Positions 6,516 through 15,501 are shown, numbered from the stretch's first letter. The stretch is 25,734 bases of DNA from Oscillospiraceae bacterium (GCA_015063655.1 SVTU01000003.1:1-25734); one strand, 5' to 3'. The notes: generated by a model from the letters alone, not told the origin. A program made the numbers and translations.

Positions 6516-7808
6516 TTACGTATTTTTTTGAAGACGTGCGATAAAGAAGCCGTCGGTGCCGTGGCGGTCGGGCATCAGCGTGATCATGCCCTCGGGGCAG
6601 CGCAGGTCTCCCACGGCGAAGGAGAGAAGCGAAAAGTCCTTGTGGCAGGCAAGAAAATCCTTGACTACCAGCTCGTTTTCCTCGGGAAGGATGGTGCAGG
6701 TGGAATACACGAGCATGCCGTCTTTTTTCAAATAGGATGCGCTTTGCTCCAAAATGGCACGCTGAATGGCAGGCAGGGCCGTGCTCTCCTTAGGATCCTT
6801 ATAGCGAAGCTCAGGCTTTTTAGCCAAAACGCCAAAGCCCGAGCAGGGCACGTCGCAGATGACACGGTCGGCAAGCCCGAACAGCGAAGGGTCAGGGCTG
6901 CGGCCGTCCCGTACGGCGGTGCGGAGAATGGAAAGACCTAAGCGTTCTGCGCCCGATTGCACAAGGGATAGCTTGTTGCCGTGCAGATCAAAGGCGTAAA
7001 GCGTGCCTTTATTGTTCATGTCGATGGCCGCCCCAAAGCTTTTCGAGCCGGGGCAGGAGCAAACGTCCACCACCGTCATGCCCGCACGGGCATCGAGGGC
7101 CGACACGCAGATTTGAGAGGCCTCGTCCTGCACGAAGAAGAAGCCCTCGTCAAAGCCGTACAGCTCACGCACACTGCCCGTTGTGCGTATGCCCACGGGT
7201 GAATAGACGGTGGGCGTGGCATGCGAGAGGTGAGAAAGAAGCTCCTCTCGGTCAATTTTCTGCGTGTTGACACGCAAAGTCGTTGGCGTTGCCTGCAGGG
7301 TAGAGGCCAAAAAGGCTTCTGCCCGCTCTGTACCGAGCACGTCAAGCAACCGCTCTGCCAAGGCTATACAAACCGAATAGCGGACAGACAGCGCATAGGC
7401 GGGATCGCTTTTGGTGCTTGGCATGGGAATGGGGGCAGTTAGACGGGTGTAGGCACGGAGCAGGGCATTCACAAAGCCCGCACTGCGCCTTCGGCAAAGG
7501 GCTACCGTCTCGCCCACCGCCGCATGGGGCGGCACCCGATCCATGAAGATCAACTGATACAAGCCCATGCGCAGGGCGCATCGGGCATCGGGGTCAATAT
7601 CCTCGGGCTTGCGGGAGGATAGAGCAGAGATGATATAATCCAGCGTGATGCGCCTTTCGATCACGCCGTACACAAGGGCTGAGGCAAGCGCACGGTCGGC
7701 AGGGGACAGTGCTTGCTTTTGCAGGGCGTGGTCAAGGGTAATGTTGGCATAGCTCCCCTTTTCCTCCCAGCTGCTCAAAACGGCATAGGCCGTTTGCCGT
7801 GCGTTCAT
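6516..7808 (-). CDS. rsmB: 16S rRNA (cytosine967-C5)-methyltransferase
   Basis: Methylates C967 of 16S rRNA using SAM. The 430 residues contain an N-terminal NusB-like RNA-binding domain (about 1-140) and a C-terminal Nop2/Sun methyltransferase. The SAM loop reads VDVCSCPGSKSF, where many homologues have CAAPGGK. I recall the same variant in other Clostridia, so it is not taken as inactivating. The catalytic PC motif is DVPCSGFGVLAKKPELR, and the second Cys motif is YSTCTI. Start ATG 7808 follows GGAGG. It lies 18 bases after the zinc peptidase gene, in the usual Firmicutes order before rlmN. Confidence 0.95.
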   Translation of the reverse strand: MNARQTAYAVLSSWEEKGSYANITLDHALQKQALSPADRALASALVYGVIERRITLDYIISALSSRKPEDIDPDARCALRMGLYQLIFMDRVPPHAAVGETVALCRRRSAGFVNALLRAYTRLTAPIPMPSTKSDPAYALSVRYSVCIALAERLLDVLGTERAEAFLASTLQATPTTLRVNTQKIDREELLSHLSHATPTVYSPVGIRTTGSVRELYGFDEGFFFVQDEASQICVSALDARAGMTVVDVCSCPGSKSFGAAIDMNNKGTLYAFDLHGNKLSLVQSGAERLGLSILRTAVRDGRSPDPSLFGLADRVICDVPCSGFGVLAKKPELRYKDPKESTALPAIQRAILEQSASYLKKDGMLVYSTCTILPEENELVVKDFLACHKDFSLLSFAVGDLRCPEGMITLMPDRHGTDGFFIARLQKNT

Positions 7809-7826
7809 GGTATACCTCCGCAGTCG

Positions 7827-8525
7827 TTAATTTCTCCGTCTTCCTCCTGCCAGTACGACAAGACGAAGCAGTGTTAAAAGAGATGTGGCAAGAGCCGCAA
7901 CGTAGGTCAGAGCCGCAGCGGTCAGCACACGGCGTGCCGACGAAAGCTCCTCACCGTTCAGCACACGGCCCTGACGCAGAGCCGCCATGGCTCGGGATGA
8001 GGCGTTGAACTCCACGGGGAGCGTGACGAGCTGAAAGAGTGCCACAAGGGCGTACAGCGCAATCCCGCCGAGGAGTAGCACGTCACTCGCCATGAGCAGA
8101 CCGATAAAGAACAGGGGGAGCGACAGCATAGAGCCGACTCGTGTGGCGGGAATGATGGCGGCACGCAGGCGAATGGGCGAATAGCCCTTGGCGTACTGCA
8201 CGGCGTGTCCCGCCTCGTGGGCAGCTACACCCACAGCGGCGGCCGAGGTGTTGTGATACACGCTCTCTGAGAGGCGAATCACGTTGCTTCTGGGGTCGTA
8301 GTGATCGGTCAGGTGACCTCTCACAGGCTCGATGCTGACGTTGTATAAGCCGTTCTCGTCCAAAATGCGGCGGGCGGCCTGCGCCCCTGTGATGCCCCGT
8401 GCGTTGTGGATCTTCTCATATTTTTTGAAGGTGGAGCTGACATTGAGCTGAGCCCAAAGACTGAAGAAAAAGGCGGGAAGGACGATGAGAATCGTCCAGT
8501 CAAAATAAAACCAACCAAATAGCAT
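7827..8525 (-). CDS. YugP-type neutral zinc metallopeptidase, membrane protein
   Basis: Putative membrane zinc peptidase of 232 residues (YugP/DUF family). An N-terminal hydrophobic segment (about 8-27) is followed by the zinc site H103-E104-A-G-H107. Two or three hydrophobic segments lie towards the C-terminus, about 125-165 and 205-225. Start ATG 8525 is set by GAGGAGG five bases upstream; the longer reading to 8750 overlaps fmt and has no sign of being coding. It lies between fmt and rsmB, a placement common in Clostridia. The natural substrate is not known to me. Confidence 0.88.
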   Translation of the reverse strand: MLFGWFYFDWTILIVLPAFFFSLWAQLNVSSTFKKYEKIHNARGITGAQAARRILDENGLYNVSIEPVRGHLTDHYDPRSNVIRLSESVYHNTSAAAVGVAAHEAGHAVQYAKGYSPIRLRAAIIPATRVGSMLSLPLFFIGLLMASDVLLLGGIALYALVALFQLVTLPVEFNASSRAMAALRQGRVLNGEELSSARRVLTAAALTYVAALATSLLTLLRLVVLAGGRRRN

Positions 8526-8551
8526 AAAAACCTCCTCGGCTATGACATGTA

Positions 8552-9487
8552 TTAGGAAAGCAGGTCTCCTACGCTGATCCTCCTGCCTCGGATAAAATCG
8601 GCAGACGGCATGGCACGCTTGCCCTCGGGCAATACGGTGACAAGCTCGATCACACCGTCGGCGCAGGCTACGCCGATCACACCGCCCTCTAAGGATACCA
8701 CCGTTCCGGGGGCGGCCGTGCTCTTTTGTGACGTACCGACACGGGCGCACAGCACCTTGAGCAGCTTGCCGTCGGGCGTGTGCGTGAAGGCGAGCGGAAT
8801 GGGGGAAAGACCCCGTATTCGGTTATGCACGGTGCGAACCGATTCGCTAAAGTCGATCAGGCAATCTGCCTTTTCGATCTTCTTGGCGTAGGTAGACAGG
8901 GCGTCGTTCTGTACCTCGGGAGACAGCGTTCCTTCCTTGAGTGCGGACAGCGTGCGAAGCAGAACCCGTGCACCGCAAGCGCCCAGCTTATCGTGTATGT
9001 CCTCGAAATTGTCGTTTTCCTCAATGGTGATCTCCTCACGGCAGAGCATGTCACCCGTGTCAAGTCCCTCAGCCATATACATGGTGGTGATGCCCGTTGT
9101 GGCCTCGCCGTCCATGATGGCACGCTGCATGGGGGCGGCTCCCCGATACTTGGGAAGAAGCGAGCCGTGTACGTTGATACAGCCGTGCTTGGGGTAATGC
9201 AAAACAGCCGCAGGAAGGATCTTACCGTACGCTACCACCACAATCAGATCGGGGGCAAGCTCGGAAAGAAGCGTCAGAAAGGCCTCGTCACGCAGGGTAG
9301 TGGGCTGATAGACGGGAATGCCTCGCTCCGTGGCATATGCCTTGACGGGGGGCGGGGTGAGCGTATAGCCTCGCCCACGGGGCTTATCGGGCTGTGTGAC
9401 CACGCCGACCACATTCTCACCGCTTGCCACAAGGGCGTCAAGTGAAAATACGGCAAAGTCTGGCGTGCCCATAAACAGAATTTTCAT
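8552..9487 (-). CDS. fmt: Methionyl-tRNA formyltransferase
   Basis: Formylates the initiator Met-tRNA with 10-formyl-tetrahydrofolate before translation begins. The 311 residues match the family length. The catalytic set is visible: Asn and His in INVHGSLLPKYRGAAP and Asp in GLDTGDML. A C-terminal OB-like domain follows. Start ATG 9487 is chosen because GAGG lies six bases upstream and MKILFMGTPDF is the canonical N-terminus; the GTG at 9499 would overlap the def stop. It lies 8 bases after def, so formylation and deformylation genes are transcribed together. Confidence 0.96.
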   Translation of the reverse strand: MKILFMGTPDFAVFSLDALVASGENVVGVVTQPDKPRGRGYTLTPPPVKAYATERGIPVYQPTTLRDEAFLTLLSELAPDLIVVVAYGKILPAAVLHYPKHGCINVHGSLLPKYRGAAPMQRAIMDGEATTGITTMYMAEGLDTGDMLCREEITIEENDNFEDIHDKLGACGARVLLRTLSALKEGTLSPEVQNDALSTYAKKIEKADCLIDFSESVRTVHNRIRGLSPIPLAFTHTPDGKLLKVLCARVGTSQKSTAAPGTVVSLEGGVIGVACADGVIELVTVLPEGKRAMPSADFIRGRRISVGDLLS

Positions 9488-9495
9488 AGGATACC

Positions 9496-9951
9496 TCACC
9501 GTGTTTCGATGTCCTTGGCCTTGTCGATAAACAGCTTACCGTCCAAATGGTCAAGCTCGTGGCAGAAGGCACGGGCAAGCAGACCCGAGCCTGTGATATC
9601 AAAGGTCTCGCCCTTGCGGTTGAGCGCACGCACCGTAACGTGCATGGGGCGGGTGGTGATGCCGCTCTTCCCGGGAATGGAGAGACAGCCCTCGGCCTCC
9701 TCCTGTTTGCCCGAGAAGGCAATGATCTTCGGGTTGATCAGCTCGATCAGCTGTCCTGGCTCTGTTTCGATCACCACCACACGGCGCAATACGCCCACCT
9801 GCGGTGCGGCAAGACCGCAGCCGTCGGCGGCACGCATGGTCTCTGCCATGTCGTCAAGCAGGGTCAGAATACGGGGGGTGATGGTATCGACGGGACGGCT
9901 GACCTTGCGCAGGACGTCGTCGCCGATCTTAACGATTTTTAGCTTTGCCAT
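9496..9951 (-). CDS. def: Peptide deformylase
   Basis: Removes the formyl group from the N-terminal Met of new proteins; a metal enzyme acting at the ribosome exit. The 151 residues hold all three signature motifs: GCGLAAP (44-50), EGCLS with metal ligand C89, and H131-E132-L-D-H135. The Cys just before the HELDH motif is tolerated in the family. Start ATG 9951 has AAGGA upstream. It stands between priA (28 bases upstream) and fmt (8 bases downstream). Nothing is truncated. Confidence 0.96.
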   Translation of the reverse strand: MAKLKIVKIGDDVLRKVSRPVDTITPRILTLLDDMAETMRAADGCGLAAPQVGVLRRVVVIETEPGQLIELINPKIIAFSGKQEEAEGCLSIPGKSGITTRPMHVTVRALNRKGETFDITGSGLLARAFCHELDHLDGKLFIDKAKDIETR

Positions 9952-9979
9952 AATGTATGCATTCCTTTCTGTGTGACGC

Positions 9980-12469
9980 TTACAGCGTCGAGGGATTGAG
10001 ATCTATGGATAGGGATACCGAGCGAGTGCCTGCCTGCGAGAAGGCAAGAAGAAGCTCGGAGAGCATGGCTCTTGTGCGCTTGTTCAGACGGCATTTGACC
10101 ACCATGCGCATGCGGTAGCGGTTTTCCACCTTGTAGACGGGCGCTTCAAACGGGCCGTAGCATACGAGGGGAACGTCGGGGTAATCCCGACGGCTCTTGC
10201 TTTGCACAAGGTCGGAAAGCACCGCCGAGGCACGTCCAAGCTCTGCCTCGTCTGCCCCCGAAAGGGTGAGCAGAGCCATGTCGCAGAAGGGTGGGAAGGT
10301 CAGAGCACGGCGCAGGCCGATCTCTCGGCGGTAGAAGCTCTCGTAGTCCTGCGTGCAGGCCAAGCGAATGCAATCGTGGTCGGGATTGTTGGTTTGAATG
10401 ACCGCCTCTCCCGCTCTCTTGGCACGTCCCGCACGGCCGATGACCTGCGTCAGCATCGCAAAGGTGCGCTCCTGCGCTCGGTAGTCGTCAAGGTAGAGCG
10501 AGGCATCCGCCAGCAGAATGCCAACGAGCGTGACGTCGGGGAAATCGTGCCCCTTGGTCACCATCTGCGTACCAAGCAGGATGTCCGCCTCGTGACGGCG
10601 GAATTTGCCGAGCATGTCCTCATAGGCATAGCGTGAGGCGGTGGTGTCGGTGTCCATGCGCAGAATACGGGCATTCGGGAGCAGGGCGGACAGCTCCTGC
10701 TCAATGCGCTGTGTGCCGTAGCCCATGCGTACCAGATGCTCTCCGCCGCATGACGGACAGACGGAAGGAACGGGCAGACGCTTACCGCACCAATGGCATC
10801 GAAGCTCGCCCGTGTCGTAGGAATTGCCCAGTGTATGATAGGTCATGGATACGCTGCAGTCGGGGCAGCGCACTGCTTCTCCGCAATCACGGCAGGAAAA
10901 GAAGTTGTTGTAGCCACGGCGGTTGATAAAGAGAATGGCCTGATTGCCCTCCGAAACGGTCTGCACCAGCTTGCGGCAGAGCAGAGAGCCAAGAGGCGAG
11001 GTATTGCCCATGCGCACCTCGTCCCGCATATCGGAAAGGATGGTGCGGGGCAGAACGGCGTTGCCGTAGCGGTGGGTAAGGCGAATGAGCGTATATTTGC
11101 CCTCCTCGGCCTTGCGGTAGCTCTCCAACGAGGGCGTGGCAGAGGCTAAGAGCATAAGGGCCTTGTGATGATGACAGCGGTAGCGGGCAATATCCTTGGC
11201 ATGATACTTGGGATTCATGTCGGATTTGTACGTATGCTCCTGTTCCTCGTCGATCACGATAAGGCCAAGGCTTTGGACGGGGGCAAACACGGCAGAGCGT
11301 GTGCCGATGACCACGTCGGCCTGCCCGTCCCGTATGCGCCGATAGGTCTTAAAGCGTTCCGTGGGGGTCAGCCCCGAGTGAATGACGGCCACACGCTGGC
11401 CGTAGCGTGAACAGAAGATGGCAAGCGTTTGCGGTGTCAGCGAGATCTCGGGCAACAGCACGATCGCACCCTTGCCGTTTTGAAGAACACGGTCGATGGC
11501 GCACAGCATTACCGAGGTCTTGCCGCTTCCCGTCACGCCGTGCAGCAGGGCGGCACGGGGCTCGCCCGAGTTCATCAGGCCGCAAAGCGTGTCGAACGCC
11601 TCGCTTTGCTCGTCGTTAAGTGTGATTTGGCGTGCTTCTGCGGCGGGTGTTGCCTCAACTTCAAGCTCGGCTTGCAGAACCAGACGGCGAAGCAGACCCT
11701 TGTCACACACGGCGTTCAGCTGTGCACGAGTGGCGTCCGCCGCTCGGAGCAGCTCGCCCTCCTCTACGGCGTCGGCCTCGGAGAAGCGCACGCAATGTAA
11801 AAGAGCCGTGTGCTTTTCGGAGCGCAGGTGGTGTGCCTTGTCGGTATCCGCAAGAATGCTGTCTGCCTGCTCGGGCGTAACGGCGAGTGCATAGGCGTAT
11901 TTCTTTTTTTCTTCGCTGTTCTTGACGATATAGTCACGCTCCACAAGTCCCAGGCGTCTGAGGCGTGTTAAGGCCGCTGCGGTGGCAGGGCCGAACTTGG
12001 CCTTCAGCAGCTCAAGGCTGACGCTTCCTCTTTTGCGAATATAGGCGCAGATGAGAAGCGTGGGGGCATCCAGCTTGTCGTCGGCCTCGGAAGGCTCGGC
12101 CGAGGGGCGGTAGATCTCCTCAAGGTGGGAGAGAACAGAGGCGGGAATGATGGCACGCACCGCATCACCGACCGTACACAGCGTCTGCTCCTTCATAAAC
12201 AGACAAAGCCCCAGCATTTCCTCGGAGAGCGACAGCTCCTCGTGGCAAACGGACCGAATGGGCTTGCAGTCTATCCCCTTTTGCTCCGGCTCATGCCGCA
12301 GTGTATGCACCACGGCAAGACGGGGGCGGTTTGCCGTGCCAAAGGGCACTGACACAAAACCGCCCACACGGACATGCTCGCGCAGATCGACCGGGATAAA
12401 GTAGTCGTATTGATGATCTAAAAAATACGGTTGATCGAGCAGATAGACGCCCGCATACTCAAACAGCAT
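9980..12469 (-). CDS. priA: Primosomal protein N', replication-restart helicase
   Basis: Superfamily 2 3'-to-5' helicase that reloads the replisome at collapsed forks. Order in the 829 residues: N-terminal 3'-DNA-binding domain (LLDQPYFLDHQYDYFIP near 10-26), a winged-helix region, then Walker A GVTGSGKTS and Walker B VIDEEQEHTYK. An eight-Cys zinc region follows (CRDC, CPDC, CHWC, CPSC), then the second helicase lobe with IGRAGRAKRAG. Start ATG 12469 lies 3 bases after the rpoZ stop and has no clear ribosome site, so translational coupling to rpoZ is likely. In several Firmicutes coaBC lies between rpoZ and priA; it is absent here. Confidence 0.96.
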   Translation of the reverse strand: MLFEYAGVYLLDQPYFLDHQYDYFIPVDLREHVRVGGFVSVPFGTANRPRLAVVHTLRHEPEQKGIDCKPIRSVCHEELSLSEEMLGLCLFMKEQTLCTVGDAVRAIIPASVLSHLEEIYRPSAEPSEADDKLDAPTLLICAYIRKRGSVSLELLKAKFGPATAAALTRLRRLGLVERDYIVKNSEEKKKYAYALAVTPEQADSILADTDKAHHLRSEKHTALLHCVRFSEADAVEEGELLRAADATRAQLNAVCDKGLLRRLVLQAELEVEATPAAEARQITLNDEQSEAFDTLCGLMNSGEPRAALLHGVTGSGKTSVMLCAIDRVLQNGKGAIVLLPEISLTPQTLAIFCSRYGQRVAVIHSGLTPTERFKTYRRIRDGQADVVIGTRSAVFAPVQSLGLIVIDEEQEHTYKSDMNPKYHAKDIARYRCHHHKALMLLASATPSLESYRKAEEGKYTLIRLTHRYGNAVLPRTILSDMRDEVRMGNTSPLGSLLCRKLVQTVSEGNQAILFINRRGYNNFFSCRDCGEAVRCPDCSVSMTYHTLGNSYDTGELRCHWCGKRLPVPSVCPSCGGEHLVRMGYGTQRIEQELSALLPNARILRMDTDTTASRYAYEDMLGKFRRHEADILLGTQMVTKGHDFPDVTLVGILLADASLYLDDYRAQERTFAMLTQVIGRAGRAKRAGEAVIQTNNPDHDCIRLACTQDYESFYRREIGLRRALTFPPFCDMALLTLSGADEAELGRASAVLSDLVQSKSRRDYPDVPLVCYGPFEAPVYKVENRYRMRMVVKCRLNKRTRAMLSELLLAFSQAGTRSVSLSIDLNPSTL

Positions 12470-12472
12470 ACG

Positions 12473-12790
12473 TTAGGCGTCGAGCTCGGTGTTCTGCTGT
12501 GCCGTCTCGGGGGCAGACTCTTCCGTCTCCTCCAAGCGCACCAGAACGTATTCGCCCTTGTGGATCTTATTGATGGCGTTCTTGACCGCCTTTTCATCAC
12601 GGTATTCCTTGTTGATCATATTCATCAGATTTCTGTCCGCTTCCTTGTTGCCCGTGGCGGCCTTTTCGGCGGCCTCACGCTGCTCTACGTATTCATTGGT
12701 GATGATACGGGCGCATTTGGCGGTGGCAAGAGCCAGCTCGTAACGGTTGAATTCTCCTTTGGTGAGTTCCTGAATGGTGGGATAAAGCAT
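12473..12790 (-). CDS. rpoZ: RNA polymerase omega subunit
   Basis: Small subunit that helps assembly and stability of RNA polymerase. The 105 residues include the recognisable omega helix NRYELALATAKCARII (about 15-30). Two further charged stretches and a Glu/Gln-rich tail follow. Start ATG 12790 follows AAAGGAG. A promoter with a 17-bp spacer lies in the 74-base gap to gmk, so rpoZ-priA and the downstream genes can be transcribed apart from yicC-remA-gmk. Position between gmk and priA is typical. Confidence 0.92.
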   Translation of the reverse strand: MLYPTIQELTKGEFNRYELALATAKCARIITNEYVEQREAAEKAATGNKEADRNLMNMINKEYRDEKAVKNAINKIHKGEYVLVRLEETEESAPETAQQNTELDA

Positions 12791-12814
12791 GGTGATCTCC
12801 TTTGTATGTGATTG

Positions 12815-12843
12815 ATTATAGTTGTCTATGAAAGTATGTGTAA
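12815..12843 (-). promoter_or_regulatory. Internal promoter before rpoZ
   Basis: On the minus strand TTACAC (12838-12843) and TATAAT (12815-12820) are 17 bp apart. The transcript would start about 18-20 bases before the rpoZ ATG. It provides a second entry point into the operon. Confidence 0.7.
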
Positions 12844-12864
12844 AATGCTTGCGGTATATGCAAT

Positions 12865-13473
12865 TCAGTCGGCAAAATAGCGGGTAGCTACGTCTGAGTT
12901 GCGGCGCAGATGGTGCTGCTCGGCACGAACGATGGCGAGAATATCCTCAGCCGCCGTAAGGTCTTCACCGTCCTCGTTAAGGACCACGTAATCGTAGGCA
13001 TCGATCTCCTTTAGCTCCTCCCGTGTGCGGGCCAAGCGCTCAAGGATCTTGTCCTCGGTCTCCGTTCCCCGTCCTCGCAGACGTGTTTCCTGCGCGCGGA
13101 AGGAGGGCGGAAGCAGCAGAATGAGAATGGCGTCGGGGAACTTGCTTTTGACCTGCTTTGCGCCCTCGACCTCGATTTCAAGGATCAGGTTTTTTCCGCT
13201 TGCCAATACCTCCTCGGCCTCCTTTTTGGGTGTGCCGTAGAAGTTTCCGCAGTATTCGGTGTATTCCAGCATACCGCCGTTTGCTATGCGATCGGCAAAA
13301 TCCTCCCGTGTGATATAGTGATAATTGACGCCGTCAACCTCACCGGGGCGGGGCGCACGGGTAGTGGCGGAAACGGAATATACAAAGCGTCCCGTTTTCA
13401 GCAGATGCGCATTCACCGTACCCTTGCCGCTGCCCGCAGGGCCCGAAATGACCAATAACAATCCTTTTTGCAT
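12865..13473 (-). CDS. gmk: Guanylate kinase
   Basis: Phosphorylates GMP to GDP with ATP in purine nucleotide supply. The 202 residues are the normal length. P-loop GPAGSGKG lies at residues 11-18. The GMP-binding region SATTRAPRPGEVDGVNYHY follows, then the lid region with RLRGRGTETED. Start ATG 13473 follows GAGG. It lies 17 bases after remA, as in most Firmicutes. The remA-gmk pairing is conserved, but no functional link is shown by the sequence. Confidence 0.96.
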   Translation of the reverse strand: MQKGLLLVISGPAGSGKGTVNAHLLKTGRFVYSVSATTRAPRPGEVDGVNYHYITREDFADRIANGGMLEYTEYCGNFYGTPKKEAEEVLASGKNLILEIEVEGAKQVKSKFPDAILILLLPPSFRAQETRLRGRGTETEDKILERLARTREELKEIDAYDYVVLNEDGEDLTAAEDILAIVRAEQHHLRRNSDVATRYFAD

Positions 13474-13490
13474 AGTATCCTCGTTTGTCC

Positions 13491-13754
13491 TTAGTTTTCT
13501 TCGATGTCCTCGTCGTCCACGCTGCCCTCAAGGCGATTGGCAACGGTCTCGGCCTGAATGGCGCAGAGAATGACGTGCTCGCTGTCGGTCAGGATCACCG
13601 CACGGGTGCGGCGGCCGCAGGAGACGTCGATCACACGTCCCGCATCCTTGGCGTCCTGGATCAGACGCTTGATGGGGGCGGAATCGGGGCTGACGATGGT
13701 GACCACACGGTCGGCGGCGACCATGTTGCCAAAGCCGATGTTAATGAATTTCAT
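13491..13754 (-). CDS. remA: RemA/DUF370 family DNA-binding regulator
   Basis: Small 87-residue protein of the RemA (YlzA, DUF370) family. In Bacillus, RemA binds DNA and activates biofilm-matrix and osmoprotection genes. The sequence begins MKFINIGFGNMVAADRVV and contains the conserved IVSPDSAPIKRL and DVSCGRRTRAVILTDS segments. Start ATG 13754 follows AAGGAGG. It is placed between yicC and gmk, the standard location. Its targets in this organism cannot be inferred from the window. Confidence 0.92.
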   Translation of the reverse strand: MKFINIGFGNMVAADRVVTIVSPDSAPIKRLIQDAKDAGRVIDVSCGRRTRAVILTDSEHVILCAIQAETVANRLEGSVDDEDIEEN

Positions 13755-13772
13755 GCTGTGCGGCCTCCTTGC

Positions 13773-14660
13773 TTATTCGATGTTTTGAATTTGCTCGCGG
13801 ATCTTCTCCAGCTCGCACTTCACGTCCACCACAAGGGCGGTGATGTCGCTGTTCTGAGACTTAGAGCCGATGGTGTTGATCTCTCGATTGGCCTCCTGCA
13901 AAAGGAAGTCGAAGCGTCTGCCCACAGGCTCGCTTGAGGCAAGCAGCTCGGCAAAGCCGCCAAGGTGAGAACGAAGTCTGACCAGCTCCTCGTCGATGGC
14001 GATGCGGTCGGCAAACACGGCACACTCGGTGAGAATGCGGTTTTCGTCAAACGAGATGCGGTTGTCCTCCAGCATTTCCCGCAAGCGCTGCTCCAGCTTT
14101 TGACGGTAGGTCTTGATATCGGTATCGGAAAGCCCGTCGATGCGCTCTGTGGCGGTGCGGATCCGCTCAAGCTTGCCCTCAATGTCGGCCTTGATGTTCG
14201 CTCCCTCACGCTCACGGGCGGCAAGGAAGCGGTCAGTGGCCAGCGCAAGCACGGTAAGCAGTGCGGCCCACTCCTCCTCGGCGTCGTCCTCGGGCTTGAT
14301 AAAGCAAAACAGATCACGGTTTTGCGCCACCGTCATCACGGAGATGTCATCGGTCAGATCACAGGTATCACGCAATTGGCGCAGTGCCTTGACATACTCG
14401 GCGGCATAGGCCTCATCAAGCGTGATATTGGTTGCGGGGGCGTCTGTTCGCTCCATGGTGATAGAGACGTCCAGCTTTCCTCGGCTGATCCCGCGGGATT
14501 GCAGATACGGCTTGATGCGCTCTTCAAGGTAGGAGTAGGAGCGGGGAAGTCTTACCGAGCAATCGAAATAGCGGTTGTTTACCGCCTTCATTTCCACGGT
14601 AATATCTCTGCCGTTTACGGTTTCTCTGGCTCGTCCAAAGCCCGTCATGCTTCTGATCAT
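13773..14660 (-). CDS. yicC: YicC/YloC-family endoribonuclease
   Basis: Family of RNases linked to stress-RNA turnover in E. coli and B. subtilis. The 295 residues begin with the signature MIRSMTGFGRA and contain VNNRYFDCSVRLP near residue 25. They end with the DUF1732 motif GSKSQNSDITALVVDVKCEL. Start ATG 14660 is chosen because AAGGAA precedes it and the signature begins there; an upstream extension in frame runs through the promoter and is not real. First gene of the 13-gene operon, behind a perfect consensus promoter. Confidence 0.94.
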   Translation of the reverse strand: MIRSMTGFGRARETVNGRDITVEMKAVNNRYFDCSVRLPRSYSYLEERIKPYLQSRGISRGKLDVSITMERTDAPATNITLDEAYAAEYVKALRQLRDTCDLTDDISVMTVAQNRDLFCFIKPEDDAEEEWAALLTVLALATDRFLAAREREGANIKADIEGKLERIRTATERIDGLSDTDIKTYRQKLEQRLREMLEDNRISFDENRILTECAVFADRIAIDEELVRLRSHLGGFAELLASSEPVGRRFDFLLQEANREINTIGSKSQNSDITALVVDVKCELEKIREQIQNIE

Positions 14661-14703
14661 AGCGTTTCCTTTCGCATACGTCATAATAAGATATACATAA
14701 TTA

Positions 14704-14732
14704 TTATAATATACTTTTATTTTTTTGTCAAC
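14704..14732 (-). promoter_or_regulatory. Perfect consensus promoter of the housekeeping operon
   Basis: On the minus strand TTGACA (14727-14732), a 17-bp spacer and TATAAT (14704-14709) match the sigma-A consensus at all 12 positions. The spacer is almost pure A/T. The start of transcription would be near 14697, about 37 bases before the yicC ATG. Confidence 0.9.
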
Positions 14733-14842
14733 GGCATTTTGCATTTACCATGATAACAAACAAGTTTTTTCGGCCGATGGGCGTTTTTTTAAGCATTTTT
14801 GATGATATTCGGTATTTTTTTGGGAAAATAATAAAAAAGGTC

Positions 14843-14871
14843 TTGAAATTTTTCTCAAAATGGTGTACAAT
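14843..14871 (+). promoter_or_regulatory. Promoter of efp
   Basis: TTGAAA (14843-14848) and TACAAT (14866-14871) are 17 bp apart. The transcript would start near 14878, giving a leader of about 55 bases. The region 14661-14933 holds this promoter and the divergent yicC promoter, and nothing else I can recognise. Confidence 0.75.
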
Positions 14872-14933
14872 AAACTGTATTTTAATGCGTGTCTATCATG
14901 TTTTACACAAAAACGATTTAGGAGGTAGCGAAA

Positions 14934-15491
14934 ATGGTAGTAGCAGGCGATTTTAAGAACGGTATCACCTTTGACATGGATGGCGCCGTATATCAGGTTA
15001 TCGAGTTTCAGCACGTGAAGCCCGGAAAGGGAGCGGCATTTGTTCGCACCAAAATCAAGAACGTCATCACGGGTTCCGTGATTGAGCGTACGTTCAGCCC
15101 CACGGATAAGTTTGAAAACGCATACATCGAGAGAAAAGAGATGCAGTACTCCTACAATGACGGAGATCTGTATTACTTCATGGACATGGAGTCCTTCGAT
15201 ATGCTTCCCCTGAACAGCGACAAGCTGCCCGACAGCTTTAAGTTTGTGAAGGAAGAGATGATGTGCAAGATCATTTCCTACAAGGGTAACGTGTTCGGCG
15301 TTGAGCCTCCCACGTTTGTGGAGCTTGCCGTTACCGCCACCGATCCCGGCTTTGCAGGCAATACCGCCACCAATACCCTTAAGCCCGCTACGCTGGAGAC
15401 GGGTGCCCAGATCAAGGTTCCGCTCTTCATCAACGAGGGCGACGTGCTGAAGATCGACACCAGAACCGGTGAATATCTCTCCCGTGCATAA
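14934..15491 (+). CDS. efp: Elongation factor P
   Basis: Binds between the P and E sites of the ribosome and relieves stalling at proline runs. The 185 residues form the usual three beta-barrel domains. The loop tip PGKG places Lys at residue 32, the position modified in several bacteria. No modification genes are seen in the window. Start ATG 14934 follows TAGGAGG. The C-terminal domain motif VPLFINEGDVLKIDTRTGEYLSRA-type ending is intact. A CD1247-type gene follows after 10 bases and shares its transcript. Confidence 0.96.
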   Translation: MVVAGDFKNGITFDMDGAVYQVIEFQHVKPGKGAAFVRTKIKNVITGSVIERTFSPTDKFENAYIERKEMQYSYNDGDLYYFMDMESFDMLPLNSDKLPDSFKFVKEEMMCKIISYKGNVFGVEPPTFVELAVTATDPGFAGNTATNTLKPATLETGAQIKVPLFINEGDVLKIDTRTGEYLSRA

Positions 15492-15501
15492 GGAGGCTGC
15501 C

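Noticed and set aside
6516..7808. RsmB SAM loop CSCPGSKSF as an inactivating change
   Set aside because: I recall the same variant from other clostridial RsmB proteins, and the catalytic Cys motifs are intact.
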